A DNA stretch of 64,000 nucleotides from Labilibaculum antarcticum (GCF_002356295.1 NZ_AP018042.1:3070361-3134360), one strand, 5' to 3'. Counted from the stretch's first letter, positions 17,416 to 27,087 are shown. Notes: generated by a model not told the origin, from the sequence alone. Numbers and translations are program-made.

Positions 17416-20277
17416 TTATTTCATCTCCTCTTTTAAAAATTGGGCTGTAAATGATTTTTCACATTTCACTAAATCTTCCGGTGTTCCTTCAAATAGAATT
17501 TCACCGCCATTTCGGCCACCTTCAATTCCAATATCAATTACATGATCGGCAACCTTAATCACATCTATATTGTGCTCTATTACGATTACTGTATTTCCTT
17601 TATTCACCAAACGGTTTAACACCTCAAGCAAAACTCTCACATCTTCGAAATGCAAACCTGTAGTTGGTTCATCCAAAATATACATGGTTTGTCCGGTATC
17701 TCTTTTTGCCAGTTCTGTCGCCAATTTCACTCTTTGCGACTCACCTCCGGAAAGTGTTGTTGATGGCTGGCCTAAAGTAACGTATCCCAATCCAACATCC
17801 TGCAAAACTTTCAGCTTAATTAAAATAGAAGGAATGTGTTCAAAAAATTCTACTGCCTGATTGATGGTCATATCCAACACATCACCAATAGATTTTCCTT
17901 TGTAACGAACCTCTAATGTTTCCCTGTTGTATCGCTTTCCGTTGCACGCATCGCAATGCACGTAAACATCAGGAAGAAAATTCATTTCGATGGAACGAAC
18001 TCCGGCTCCCTTACAGGTTTCGCATCGACCACCTTTCACATTAAATGAAAATCGACCTGCTTTGTATCCGCGAATTTGTGATTCAGGCAATTTCTCGTAT
18101 AATTTTCTTACATCACCAAACAAATTGGTATAGGTAGCAGGATTAGATCTTGGTGTACGACCTAATGGCGATTGATTCACTTCTACTACTTTGTCGACAT
18201 TCTTAATTCCGCTAATTTTTTCGTACGGCAATGGATCGGCAACTGATCGATAAAAATACTGAGATAGAATGGGTTGCAATGTTCCATTAATCAAGCTTGA
18301 CTTGCCACTACCGGAAACACCGGTAACACAAATAAACTTGCCCAAAGGCAAAGTAATACTTGCATTTTTAAGGTTATTACCTGTACAACCGTTCAAACTT
18401 ATGGTTTTCCCATTACCTTTTCTTCTACTCTGAGGAATCTCAATTTTCTTCACTCCATTTAAGTAGAGAGCCGTTAAGCTATTACTTTTCAGGATGTCTT
18501 CAGGTTTTCCCGCAGCAACTACTTCTCCGCCATGCTTCCCGGCAAAAGGGCCCATATCAACCACATAATCGGCTGACAGAATCATATCTTTATCATGCTC
18601 AACTACAATTACAGAATTACCTGAATCGCGAAGTTGCTGCAGAGAATATATTAATCGTTGATTGTCTCTTTGGTGCAAGCCTATACTTGGTTCGTCGAGA
18701 ATATACAGTACATTAACCAGTTGAGAACCAATTTGAGTTGCAAGACGAATACGCTGTGACTCTCCACCCGACAGGGTAACCGAACTTCGGTTAAGAGATA
18801 AGTACTCCAAACCAACATCCATTAAAAAACCTAAGCGGGATCGGATTTCCTTTAGTATCTCAGAACCAATTATTTGTTGTCTCTTACTTAAGTGCTGTTC
18901 CAAATCCTGAAACCATTCACTTAATAAGCCTAAATCCATACTGGCTGCATCCGAGATGTTTTTATCGTGGATTTTAAAATGAAGAGATTCTCTTTTTAGT
19001 CGATCCCCATTACAAGTATCACAAACTTTTGTAATAATAAATTGCTCAGCCCATTTCTTCGCCTTTTTGGAGGTTACATTGCTTTCCTGATTGGAAATGT
19101 ATTTAATAACTCCGTCGAAACTAAGGAAATAATTGGAAGATGCTCCCAGCGGCGTATTATCCAATTTGAACGTTTCACTGGAACCATCCAAAATAATACT
19201 AAGAGCCTCATCGGGAATATCTTTAATAGGCGTATCCATCACAAAATGATACTTCCGGCCAATTGCTTCCAACTGCCAAAAAATCAATGAGTTTTTGTAT
19301 TTCCCTAAAGGCACAATTCCACCTTCCCGAATACTCAAATTGGTATCGGGAATAATCTTATCCATGTCAATGGCATTTACCCGCCCTAAACCTTTACATT
19401 TTGGACAAGCTCCATGCGGAGAATTGAAAGAAAAACTATGTGGTGCCGGTGTATTGTATGAAATTCCAGTGGTCGGGCACATCAACAAGCGACTATAAAA
19501 CCGAACATCATCGGTATCCTTATCCAGAATCATGGTAATTCCTTTTCCATGCTTCATGGCAGTTTGTACAGATTCTTTTAAGCGCTTATCGCCAACTTCC
19601 TCAACCACCAATTTATCAATCAGAACTTCAATGTTATGATTTTTGTAACGATCGACTTTGTAACCGTGAAAAAGCTCAACAATTTCACCATCAATACGTG
19701 CATACAAAAAACCTTTGCTACGAATCTGCTCAAATAATTCCTTATAATGTCCTTTGCGACCTTTTACAATTGGAGCCAGAATCAAGATTCTCTTCTCCTT
19801 GAATTTTTCGTGAATTAAATCGATAATTTGCTCATCGGTATACTTCACCATTTTCTCGCCCGTCTCGTATGAATAAGCAATACCTGCTCTGGCATACAGT
19901 AGTCGAAGAAAATCATATAATTCGGTAATTGTTCCAACCGTGGAACGAGGATTCTTATTGGTGGTTTTTTGCTCAATAGAAATCACCGGACTCAAGCCAG
20001 TAATTTTATCCACATCCGGACGCTCCATTCCCCCCAGAAACTGTCTGGCGTAAGCAGAAAAAGTTTCTACGTATCTCCTTTGTCCTTCGGCATAAATCGT
20101 ATCGAAAGCCAAAGAGGATTTTCCACTTCCACTTAACCCAGTAATAACTGAAAGTTTATTCCTGGGAATGCTTACATCTATATTTTTGAGGTTATGAACA
20201 CGTGCACCAAAAACTTCAACATTTTCAGTTTCCAATTGTCCTTCCGAATTTTTGCTTTTTTTACTCTTGATACTCAA
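17416..20277 (-). CDS. uvrA: Excinuclease ABC subunit A
   Basis: A 953-residue nucleotide-excision-repair damage sensor that acts with UvrB on DNA. It has tandem ABC modules: Walker A GLSGSGKSS near residue 50 and GVSGSGKSS near 653, two LSGGESQR signatures, and two zinc modules (CPKCKGLG; CETCKGAG with CDACNG). The start is TTG at 20277; no in-frame ATG precedes the conserved VFGARVHNLKN. An AGGAG lies 8 bases upstream on the minus strand. It is 31 bases downstream of the lytic transglycosylase gene and may be cotranscribed with it. Confidence 0.97.
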   Translation of the reverse strand: MSIKSKKSKNSEGQLETENVEVFGARVHNLKNIDVSIPRNKLSVITGLSGSGKSSLAFDTIYAEGQRRYVETFSAYARQFLGGMERPDVDKITGLSPVISIEQKTTNKNPRSTVGTITELYDFLRLLYARAGIAYSYETGEKMVKYTDEQIIDLIHEKFKEKRILILAPIVKGRKGHYKELFEQIRSKGFLYARIDGEIVELFHGYKVDRYKNHNIEVLIDKLVVEEVGDKRLKESVQTAMKHGKGITMILDKDTDDVRFYSRLLMCPTTGISYNTPAPHSFSFNSPHGACPKCKGLGRVNAIDMDKIIPDTNLSIREGGIVPLGKYKNSLIFWQLEAIGRKYHFVMDTPIKDIPDEALSIILDGSSETFKLDNTPLGASSNYFLSFDGVIKYISNQESNVTSKKAKKWAEQFIITKVCDTCNGDRLKRESLHFKIHDKNISDAASMDLGLLSEWFQDLEQHLSKRQQIIGSEILKEIRSRLGFLMDVGLEYLSLNRSSVTLSGGESQRIRLATQIGSQLVNVLYILDEPSIGLHQRDNQRLIYSLQQLRDSGNSVIVVEHDKDMILSADYVVDMGPFAGKHGGEVVAAGKPEDILKSNSLTALYLNGVKKIEIPQSRRKGNGKTISLNGCTGNNLKNASITLPLGKFICVTGVSGSGKSSLINGTLQPILSQYFYRSVADPLPYEKISGIKNVDKVVEVNQSPLGRTPRSNPATYTNLFGDVRKLYEKLPESQIRGYKAGRFSFNVKGGRCETCKGAGVRSIEMNFLPDVYVHCDACNGKRYNRETLEVRYKGKSIGDVLDMTINQAVEFFEHIPSILIKLKVLQDVGLGYVTLGQPSTTLSGGESQRVKLATELAKRDTGQTMYILDEPTTGLHFEDVRVLLEVLNRLVNKGNTVIVIEHNIDVIKVADHVIDIGIEGGRNGGEILFEGTPEDLVKCEKSFTAQFLKEEMK

Positions 20278-20285
20278 TTTACAAT

Positions 20286-20290
20286 CTCCT
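20286..20290 (-). promoter_or_regulatory. Shine-Dalgarno AGGAG deciding the TTG start of uvrA
   Basis: AGGAG on the minus strand sits 8 bases before TTG 20277. The only upstream ATG in the gap is followed at once by a stop. SD motifs are uncommon in this phylum, so this one is informative. Confidence 0.65.
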
Positions 20291-20308
20291 TTTACATCCT
20301 CTAATTCG

Positions 20309-21301
20309 TTACTTTACAGAAACCGAATCTATTGGATTTTTATATTCAGAAAATGCAAAATTAATATATCCTTTGGCAGGAAGAGTAATTTCGTACTCTT
20401 TTTTATATTTATTTGTTAGGTAAGCTTTTCGCAACCAAGGATTAAAATGCTTTAGTAGTTTATAATTAACACCGTTTTCCTTTGCAAAGACAGCAAAATC
20501 TTCAACATTCGTAGTGATTTTCACCTTGTAGGTTGGAATATTTGGATACAAATCAGAGTCCCTAAACAGAAACCCAAAATCAGCTGGATTTTCCATTATT
20601 CTTTTTATTGCCATAATTCGAAATACATACCGCCCTGTTTCATCTCCTAAAAGTAAGTCGAAATAACTTCCTGCATCCTGCTTTTTTAATTGCTCACTTA
20701 CAAATCTTCTTCCTGCATTATAAGAGGCGGCCACTAAAGTCCAGCTTCCATATTTTTCATATGATTGCTTCAGATACTTACAAGCAGCTATTGTCGATTT
20801 TTCAATATTATATCTTTCATCAACCTCAGTTTCGACTTCCAGACCATAATCTTTAGCCGTTCCTTGCATGAATTGCCAGATTCCTACAGCACCTGCCGGT
20901 GATTTTATCGTAGGCACCAATCCACTTTCGATCAATGCCAAATATTTAAAATCATCAGGTACTCCCTGCTCTTTCAAAATAGGCTCGATGATAGGGAAGT
21001 AACGATTCGCCCGCTTAATGAAAAGTAGTGTTTGAGACTGCCAATATGTATTCACAAGCAATTCCCGATCAAAAGATTCTTTCACATCCCACCTTTCCAA
21101 TGGCACTTGCTCACCAGCAAACATGATATTCCCAGGTGTTTTCAATGCATACACATTGTATTTACTCATGTATTCACTTCCAATATGCTCGGTTGTTGGG
21201 TCATCTATTTTTGAATAGTTAAACAATTGGGCGGCCAAATAAAATCCCCCCAGAATAATCAGAATAATGCTACTATTTTTTAGTGAAGTATATAAGTTCA
21301 T
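20309..21301 (-). CDS. Membrane-anchored lytic transglycosylase (SLT domain)
   Basis: From Met 21301 the protein is 330 residues, with an N-terminal hydrophobic anchor (SSIILIILGGFYLAAQLF). An SLT lysozyme-like domain follows, with catalytic Glu in ALIESGLVP, then GAVGIWQFM and the LVAASYNAG motif. It should cleave peptidoglycan glycan strands in the periplasm with 1,6-anhydro ends. The C-terminal ~80 residues may be a LysM-like segment (NVEDFAVFAKENGVNYKLL). A longer start at 21355 is unlikely because the promoter -7 box (21324-21331) lies inside that extension. Confidence 0.9.
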   Translation of the reverse strand: MNLYTSLKNSSIILIILGGFYLAAQLFNYSKIDDPTTEHIGSEYMSKYNVYALKTPGNIMFAGEQVPLERWDVKESFDRELLVNTYWQSQTLLFIKRANRYFPIIEPILKEQGVPDDFKYLALIESGLVPTIKSPAGAVGIWQFMQGTAKDYGLEVETEVDERYNIEKSTIAACKYLKQSYEKYGSWTLVAASYNAGRRFVSEQLKKQDAGSYFDLLLGDETGRYVFRIMAIKRIMENPADFGFLFRDSDLYPNIPTYKVKITTNVEDFAVFAKENGVNYKLLKHFNPWLRKAYLTNKYKKEYEITLPAKGYINFAFSEYKNPIDSVSVK

Positions 21302-21323
21302 GTTTGATTTTTTAATTGGTTCC

Positions 21324-21356
21324 CAAAAGTATAAGATTCTACTGTATTTAATCAAA
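21324..21356 (-). promoter_or_regulatory. Promoter of the lytic transglycosylase (-uvrA) unit
   Basis: On the minus strand: TTTG (21356-21353), a 21-base spacer and TACTTTTG (21331-21324). Both elements match consensus, and transcription would start near 21317, just before the ATG at 21301. Confidence 0.75.
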
Positions 21357-21557
21357 AAAGTTCTATAAAAAATCTTATTTACACCATTAAAAAACTGTAA
21401 TTCGTCAAGAATGATTCTAAATAATTAAAATGCCTTATTTATATTTTTTATTGCGAAAAAAATGCAACAAATTACTTTTAAATCCGTTATGTACTAGATA
21501 AGCTATTGCATCACAATGCTTAAGGTGATTACTAATCTTTTTCCAAAATCTAACAGA

Positions 21558-22304
21558 ATGAGAACCTTCTTTTTTCTTCTCTCGTCCCTTTTGGTTAGCG
21601 TATTCTTTACAGCATGTGATGGTGAAATAATTATCCATTTTCCTACAGACATAATACAAGATTCCAGAGTTTCCGATTCAACCTTTCAAATTCTCCTGGA
21701 TGATTCCAAACTTCTTTGTCTGAATTTGTATTTGAATGATGAAAGCAAAGAACTAAAAGATATTGCAATAGATGAATCAGATGTTGGGCCGATTGTCGCG
21801 GCTCTTCAAATGGTTTTTTTAGATTCATTACTCCAAGCCAGTCAGGAAATCCGAGAATATCAAATACATACTCTTTGTCCAATTCAATTACACGAAGGTA
21901 TTTTGAAGTCCGACACTACGAACACTTACATCAATTCATGGTATCATAATGGTTTTTCGACCCACGGATTAATAGATAATTACATCTATCAATACGGCAT
22001 CGATTTAGATTCCATTGGGAACAACCAATACAAATACAAATCAAAAATTGGCATTAATTACATGGCATTGGCTTCTGAATTAAAAAAACTTCCATTTGTT
22101 CTTGATGCTACATCAAGCTCCTGTATTGGTGATGGATCTCAAATAGAAATTATTGATAACACCTCCGATTACATTCACCTAATATACAGTTACGGATGGG
22201 GCGATTGTCCTGCTGGATGCATTAAGAGGCATTATTGGGAAATTGGTGTGTATGGATCAGGTATTGTTGAGTTAATCGCAGAATCAGGCAATAATTTACC
22301 GTAA
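21558..22304 (+). CDS. Hypothetical lipoprotein
   Basis: I do not recognise the family. From Met 21558 the protein has a classical lipoprotein signal peptide (MRTFFFLLSSLLVSVFFTAC), then ~228 residues rich in Asp, Ser and Tyr. Near the end is a cysteine-containing stretch (SSSCIGDGSQ, GWGDCPAGCIKRHYWEIGVYG) that could hold a disulfide pair or small metal site. An upstream Met at 21516 is possible but would lengthen the n-region. Divergent from the transglycosylase gene, so a shared envelope role is conceivable but unproven. Confidence 0.7.
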   Translation: MRTFFFLLSSLLVSVFFTACDGEIIIHFPTDIIQDSRVSDSTFQILLDDSKLLCLNLYLNDESKELKDIAIDESDVGPIVAALQMVFLDSLLQASQEIREYQIHTLCPIQLHEGILKSDTTNTYINSWYHNGFSTHGLIDNYIYQYGIDLDSIGNNQYKYKSKIGINYMALASELKKLPFVLDATSSSCIGDGSQIEIIDNTSDYIHLIYSYGWGDCPAGCIKRHYWEIGVYGSGIVELIAESGNNLP

Positions 22305-22455
22305 AAAATCAGTCCAACCACACTTTTACATTTATCCAAAATAAAACAATACAAGGAGCTATTCCTTTATCTTCAAAATTTTTCCTCCTTACTACTGAAA
22401 TTCTTTTTTTAGTTGAGCCTTTTTTCTAAATTCACTCCTCTTAAAAAAAGAAAAT

Positions 22456-23634
22456 ATGCGTTACAATTTTGATGAAATTATTGATAGAAACAATACGGAC
22501 TGCTTAAAGTACGATAAACTTGAGGCATTCTTTGGAAAACAAGATCTTCTTCCACTTTGGGTTGCCGACATGGATTTTAAAGTGCCCCCCTGCATTTCCG
22601 AAGCAATCATAAAAAGGGCAAATCATGAAATTTACGGTTATTCTTTTCGAAGTGATGATTGTATAAAAAGCATTCAAACCTGGCTTCAAACAAGACACAA
22701 TTGGTCTGTTCGTAAAAAATGGATTTCAACAAGCCCAGGAGTTGTTACAGGTTTGTCCCTTTTACTGATGAGTTTAACCAATGAAGGTGATAAAATTGCT
22801 GTTCAACCGCCGGTTTACCATCCTTTCTTTCATGTTGTAAATGACACCAAGCGCGAGTTGGTATACAATCCTTTAATCAGAACCGAAACGGGCTACGAAA
22901 TGGATTTTATACAATTGGAGGAACTCGCTAAAAACGGCTTAAAAGCATTAATTATTTGCAATCCGCACAATCCGGTTGGTAGGGTATGGAATGAACAGGA
23001 GTTGCTTAAACTTGGAGATCTTGCCAAGACTTACGATTTTTTTATTATTTCGGATGAGATTCATCAGGATTTGATTTTTAAGGGACACAAACATCTTCCG
23101 CTTGCTTGCTTGTCCAATGATTTAAATCAAAGAACAATTACCTGTATTGCTCCTTCGAAAACATTTAACGTTGCCGGTTTATCAAGTTCGATAATTATAA
23201 TTGCGAATCCTGAGTTTCGAAAAAAATACAAGCGAATGGTCTCTGCTCTGCATTTGGATTTGGGAAATTTATTTGGACACGTTGCCATGCAGGCTGGTTA
23301 CGAGGAAGGAGCCGAATGGTTAGATCAGTTGATGGAATATCTGGAAGGGAATGTTAATCTTGTGCGGGATTACTTACAGGAACACATTCCGGATATTAAA
23401 TTGATTGAACCAGAAGCAACCTATTTGCTTTGGCTCGATTACCGCTCACTTGGCGTTTCAACTGCAGACTTCCATGATTTATTGATTAACAAAGCAGGTT
23501 TGGCTGTCAACAATGGTACAAAGTTTGGCCCTGAAGGAGAAGGATATCTGCGGATAAATATTGGCTGTCCACGATCTATCCTAGAGGAAGCTCTGAATAA
23601 AATAAAATTTACAGTAGATCAATTAAAAAAATAA
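22456..23634 (+). CDS. patB: MalY/PatB family PLP aminotransferase (putative cystathionine beta-lyase)
   Basis: A 392-residue fold-type I PLP enzyme. It has LPLWVADMDFKVPP near the N-terminus, NPHNPVGRVW, SDEIHQDL (PLP-ring Asp), and the Schiff-base lysine in APSKTFNVAGL (about residue 234). Substrate-carboxylate Arg lies in LRINIGCPR. PatB/MalY enzymes cleave C-S bonds of cystathionine or related thioethers, though some are true aminotransferases. Stands alone, followed by a terminator. Confidence 0.9.
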   Translation: MRYNFDEIIDRNNTDCLKYDKLEAFFGKQDLLPLWVADMDFKVPPCISEAIIKRANHEIYGYSFRSDDCIKSIQTWLQTRHNWSVRKKWISTSPGVVTGLSLLLMSLTNEGDKIAVQPPVYHPFFHVVNDTKRELVYNPLIRTETGYEMDFIQLEELAKNGLKALIICNPHNPVGRVWNEQELLKLGDLAKTYDFFIISDEIHQDLIFKGHKHLPLACLSNDLNQRTITCIAPSKTFNVAGLSSSIIIIANPEFRKKYKRMVSALHLDLGNLFGHVAMQAGYEEGAEWLDQLMEYLEGNVNLVRDYLQEHIPDIKLIEPEATYLLWLDYRSLGVSTADFHDLLINKAGLAVNNGTKFGPEGEGYLRINIGCPRSILEEALNKIKFTVDQLKK

Positions 23635-23772
23635 TACTCATTTAAGGCTTACTTTTCACCTAAATGTGGAGTCGGGGGTTGAGAACTAGATTAGTCCTAA
23701 TGTATCTTACGAAATTAAACGACGATTAATTGTTGGTTTCTGCACAAAACTTCAATCTGTTTTTTTACACAC

Positions 23773-23808
23773 AAAACCCCGATAGGATACTGTCGGGGTT
23801 TTATTTTT
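23773..23808 (+). terminator. Terminator after the patB-like gene
   Basis: A 12-bp stem AAAACCCCGATA/TGTCGGGGTTTT (23773-23784/23791-23802) with a 6-base loop and a T-rich tail. It lies 138 bases after the stop, implying a long 3' UTR. Confidence 0.85.
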
Positions 23809-23827
23809 ATTGAGGATAAGACAATCC

Positions 23828-23978
23828 CCATTGTTGAAAAATGACTCCTATTGGATAAATTGATAAATCTATTGGGGAGAAAAGTCATCTATTGGTTGAT
23901 ATAAATGTCCTATTCCCTCAATTTTCCATCTACTGCAAAAAAAGGTCACTATTGTGAGGGGTTCAGCGAGTCTACTTA
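23828..23978. repeat. Phased array of CTATTGG-like motifs
   Basis: CTATTGG occurs exactly at 23848, 23869 and 23889. Related heptamers are CTATTCC at 23910, CTACTGC at 23930, CTATTGT at 23949 and CTACTTA at 23972, with CCATTGT at 23828. Steps are 19-23 bases, mostly 20-21, i.e. about two helical turns. Spacing is not a multiple of three throughout, so it is not coding. It lies 100-250 bases upstream of the EamA transporter promoter and may be a cooperative operator array. Confidence 0.45.
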
Positions 23979-24080
23979 TTCTTTCACCAATCTTTTAGAC
24001 AAACACTTCCAACTTACATCCCTCATCAACGGCCTTTTTCAAAAAATCCATTAAATTAAGTTCGCGCATCCATCAACTTC

Positions 24081-24110
24081 TTGTTAGCTGATTAAATTCT
24101 AGTACTTTTG
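24081..24110 (+). promoter_or_regulatory. Promoter of the EamA transporter gene
   Basis: TTG (24081-24083), a 19-base spacer and TACTTTTG (24103-24110), a perfect consensus arrangement. The predicted transcript begins ~15 bases before the ATG at 24132. Confidence 0.82.
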
Positions 24111-24131
24111 CAAACCTAACACACACCTTTT

Positions 24132-25007
24132 ATGCACTGGAATAAACCTTGGTTTCAATTCTTGATTTTACTACTACTAGCCTTTATTTGGGGATCTTCT
24201 TTTATTCTCATGAAAATTGGATTGAAAAGTTTTAGCAGCGAACAGGCAGCAGGAATTCGAATACTTTTGGCCTCGCTGGTGCTTTTGCCTTATTCTATCA
24301 AAAATTTAAAGTTTTTGAAAAAAAAGGATCTGAAAAGCCTTTTGATTGCAGGATTTATTGGCAGTTTTATCCCAGCTTTTCTGTTTACCAAAGCACAAAC
24401 TCAAATTGACAGTGCATTGGCTGGCATGTTGAATTCACTAACCCCAATATTTACTTTGGCTATTGGAATACTACTCCATAAAACAAAATTCAAATGGCTG
24501 CAAGTAACTGGTTTGGTTATTGGACTAATTGGTGCTTTGGGTTTGATTACTTCAGGTAAGGATTTGGCTCTGGGAAATGTGAACAGCTATGCCTTGCTAA
24601 TTGTTCTCGCAACAGTCTTTTACGGAATCAACATCAACGAAATTAAATCGAAATTATCTCATTTAACAGGTATTCAGATTACCTCACTGTCTTTCTTTTT
24701 TACGGGCCCGGCTGCGCTGATTTATTTAGCAACTACAGATTTTGAGCCCGTACTTCAATCGCCAAACTGGCCAATTCATTTCCTCGCATTAGCGGCTTTA
24801 GGAATTATTGGCACCGCCTTGGCTATGCTGCTAATGAATAGCTTAATTAGATATAGTTCTGCTATTTATGCCTCATCGGTAACTTACATTATTCCTGTTT
24901 TTGCAATTTTATGGGGCGTGCTTGATGGAGAGAACATTACCGTTCTGCATTTGACTTGTATGGCAATTATACTGTTGGGCGTTTATCTTACAAATAAAAA
25001 AAGATAA
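24132..25007 (+). CDS. DMT superfamily (EamA) transporter
   Basis: A 291-residue inner-membrane protein with ten hydrophobic helices in two EamA repeats. The first begins FIWGSSFILMKIGLKSFSSEQAAGIR; the second half includes ALAMLLMNSLIRYSSAIYASSVTYIIPVFAILWG. DMT proteins export or import amino acids, nucleotides or other metabolites, and the substrate cannot be deduced. It has its own promoter with the phased motif array upstream, so its expression may be regulated. Convergent with the TonB-like gene, 11 bases apart, with no obvious terminator between. Confidence 0.92.
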   Translation: MHWNKPWFQFLILLLLAFIWGSSFILMKIGLKSFSSEQAAGIRILLASLVLLPYSIKNLKFLKKKDLKSLLIAGFIGSFIPAFLFTKAQTQIDSALAGMLNSLTPIFTLAIGILLHKTKFKWLQVTGLVIGLIGALGLITSGKDLALGNVNSYALLIVLATVFYGININEIKSKLSHLTGIQITSLSFFFTGPAALIYLATTDFEPVLQSPNWPIHFLALAALGIIGTALAMLLMNSLIRYSSAIYASSVTYIIPVFAILWGVLDGENITVLHLTCMAIILLGVYLTNKKR

Positions 25008-25018
25008 GGCAGAGTTTC

Positions 25019-26362
25019 CTACTCAAAGTTGATTTTAAGTACAATTCTTACTTTTGAAGAAACAGGAACTCCTTTCGATTTAGCGGGTTCCCAATCTTCT
25101 CCTTTACGCAGTAGATTTTCTATTTCAGCAACTAAAACGGAATCGGGATTATCTTTAAAAACAATCTCATTAATAGTGCCCGAAGCGTTGACTGTAAATG
25201 ACAATTTCAGTTTATAAGCTCCATGTAAATGTTCAAATTTGGAGTAATTCAGCTTATCAATCAAGGCCTTTTTAAAGTTCGATATCGATTCTGAATCCAC
25301 CGGTCTTGCCTTCTCCCAGGAATTGATAGTATTTTCCGATTGATTACTACTAGAATCGTAAGCTGACACAACAACCTCATTCAGAGGAGTATTATCTGGT
25401 TCCAATATCACGAGTAATGTGGAATCGGCCTGCGCATTTACTTCTTTTTGCTCGTAACCAATAAATGAAGCTGTAAGCTGATATTTCTCGCCAGCTTGCT
25501 TTGCTCTGATCTGAAATTGACCATCCATATCTGTGACAACACCTTCTCCTGTCTCTTTACTAAAAATCTGCACTCCTGGAATTGGCACTTTATCCTCATC
25601 CAAAACTACGCCACTTATTATCCTATTGATATCTTTCTTTGCACTATCTGTGAAAAACGCAAGCGGTTCTTCCTGTTTTTTTTGTTTAGAGACTGCAAGT
25701 CCAGCGACTTTCCCCGATAAGGCTTTTTCAACATCAAGAGTACTTTCTGAATCAATATTAGAGCTTTTTGTAACTCTACTTACCGACATTTCTTTATTCA
25801 CCGCAGGTGCTTTAGAAGGAATCTCCGATTTAGAAAAAATCTCAGGCTCCTCAACCACTTCTTCTTCCTCAGCTACCTCAAATTCTTGTATCGCATAATC
25901 GTCGCTATCTGAAATCTCAAGTTCCGAATCCTCCTCAAGCGTATCAATAATACCTAACAATTCAGATTCCTTTGCAGGTATTTGCGGTTTAACAAGAGGA
26001 ACTTCAATCCTTTTCACTTCATTTTCCATCTGACCACCAATCAATTCATCCTGAACCGAGTATTGATTTAAATACATCAGAACAGAACCTAAACCGATCA
26101 AAATGGCAATACTGGCGGCATAAGGGAACCAAATTGGAATTCTTCTCTTTTTTTCCTGCGTTCTTGCGTGTATTTGATTCTTCAATTCTGCAAAATCCTG
26201 CTCAAACTCCTGACTGTTTATTTTCGATAAACCATCAAAAGCCTCACTCTCAAAATCATCTTGCATCATCTTTTTCTCGAACGCATGTTTCTCTTTCTTC
26301 TTCAGTTTATTACTGAAGTAGTCAACAAAATTTCGATATGTTAACCCACTTTTAAACTTCAT
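25019..26362 (-). CDS. Single-pass membrane protein: CarboxypepD_reg + TonB C-terminal domain, sigma-factor partner
   Basis: A 447-residue protein. Residues 1-75 are charged and cytoplasmic, with anti-sigma-like character; 78-98 are a transmembrane helix; 100-210 are acidic and low-complexity; 211-225 read EKALSGKVAGLAV, resembling the SusC plug motif. A carboxypeptidase-regulatory-like domain spans ~247-325 and is followed by NEVVVSAY (328-335). A TonB C-terminal fold covers ~365-447. Its start overlaps the sigma gene by 11 bases, so the two are coupled. It could be an anti-sigma or envelope sensor, or an energy transducer; function is inferred from context. Confidence 0.82.
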   Translation of the reverse strand: MKFKSGLTYRNFVDYFSNKLKKKEKHAFEKKMMQDDFESEAFDGLSKINSQEFEQDFAELKNQIHARTQEKKRRIPIWFPYAASIAILIGLGSVLMYLNQYSVQDELIGGQMENEVKRIEVPLVKPQIPAKESELLGIIDTLEEDSELEISDSDDYAIQEFEVAEEEEVVEEPEIFSKSEIPSKAPAVNKEMSVSRVTKSSNIDSESTLDVEKALSGKVAGLAVSKQKKQEEPLAFFTDSAKKDINRIISGVVLDEDKVPIPGVQIFSKETGEGVVTDMDGQFQIRAKQAGEKYQLTASFIGYEQKEVNAQADSTLLVILEPDNTPLNEVVVSAYDSSSNQSENTINSWEKARPVDSESISNFKKALIDKLNYSKFEHLHGAYKLKLSFTVNASGTINEIVFKDNPDSVLVAEIENLLRKGEDWEPAKSKGVPVSSKVRIVLKINFE

Positions 26363-26942
26363 GCTTCGATTCCAATTGTTCCAAACAAATTTTCAGGTTT
26401 CGCTTTCCATTCTGAATATAGCTTTTCACCTTTTTTTCAACAAGCTCCAATTCTTCTGCAATTTCCTTGTATCCCTTTTCCTGATAATAAAACAGGACTA
26501 CACATTGCTTTTGTTCCAATTTTAAACGTTCAATGCAATGTTTCAGATTATCTTCCAACGAACTATCCGGCGCTTCATCTATAGGATGCAATAATTCGGA
26601 AGATTCCATATTTTGATTGGTAGAAAATTTTTCAAATCTGTTTCTATGTGCTTTTTCCTTTCGGATTTCCATCAAACAGAAATTCTTTGTCACTACAAAC
26701 AACCAAGACTTGAAATTCTGTATCTCAAATTTAGGGATTTCAGTAATAAGACGTTCAAAAATCTGACTCACGGCATCTTTTGCCAATTCCCGATTGCCGA
26801 AATATTTTAGCGCTACACCAAATACCAGGTGCATATACCTCCCAAAAAGTTCTCCAAGCACATCCAGATCACCTTGCTCCATATACTCTTGAAGCAACTG
26901 CTGATCTTTTTTACTTTCCAGATTTTTTTTGAGTCGAAACAT
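26352..26942 (-). CDS. ECF-type RNA polymerase sigma-70 factor
   Basis: From Met 26942 the protein is 196 residues. Region 2 is LGELFGRYMHLVFGVALKYFGNRELAKDAVSQIFERL with FKSWLFVVTKNFCLMEIRK. Region 4 is LKLEQKQCVVLFYYQEKGYKEIAEELELVEKKVKSYIQNGKRNLK. An upstream Met (26990) would add 16 residues with no homology look. Overlaps the start of the membrane partner by 11 bases and is divergent from the VWA gene, suggesting that it controls one or both. Region 2-4 linker length is normal. Confidence 0.92.
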   Translation of the reverse strand: MFRLKKNLESKKDQQLLQEYMEQGDLDVLGELFGRYMHLVFGVALKYFGNRELAKDAVSQIFERLITEIPKFEIQNFKSWLFVVTKNFCLMEIRKEKAHRNRFEKFSTNQNMESSELLHPIDEAPDSSLEDNLKHCIERLKLEQKQCVVLFYYQEKGYKEIAEELELVEKKVKSYIQNGKRNLKICLEQLESKHEV

Positions 26943-27087
26943 TAAAACATTCACTTGATAAACAATGCATTCACTACCGCGAGTTAACAAAAAAGAAAAA
27001 AAGATGAAAACTTTTTATGGAATTTGTTTTCCTCTTGCATCCTAAAGGTTAATAACGGAAAATAAATATTCATTAAAAAAGATAGCC

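Noticed and set aside
17288-17545. Frame over element A and the 3' end of uvrA as a transposase remnant
   Set aside because: No transposase motif is visible, and half of it is antisense to uvrA.
21302-21355. Longer N-terminus of the lytic transglycosylase
   Set aside because: The extension contains the promoter -7 element; Met 21301 directly precedes a normal membrane anchor.
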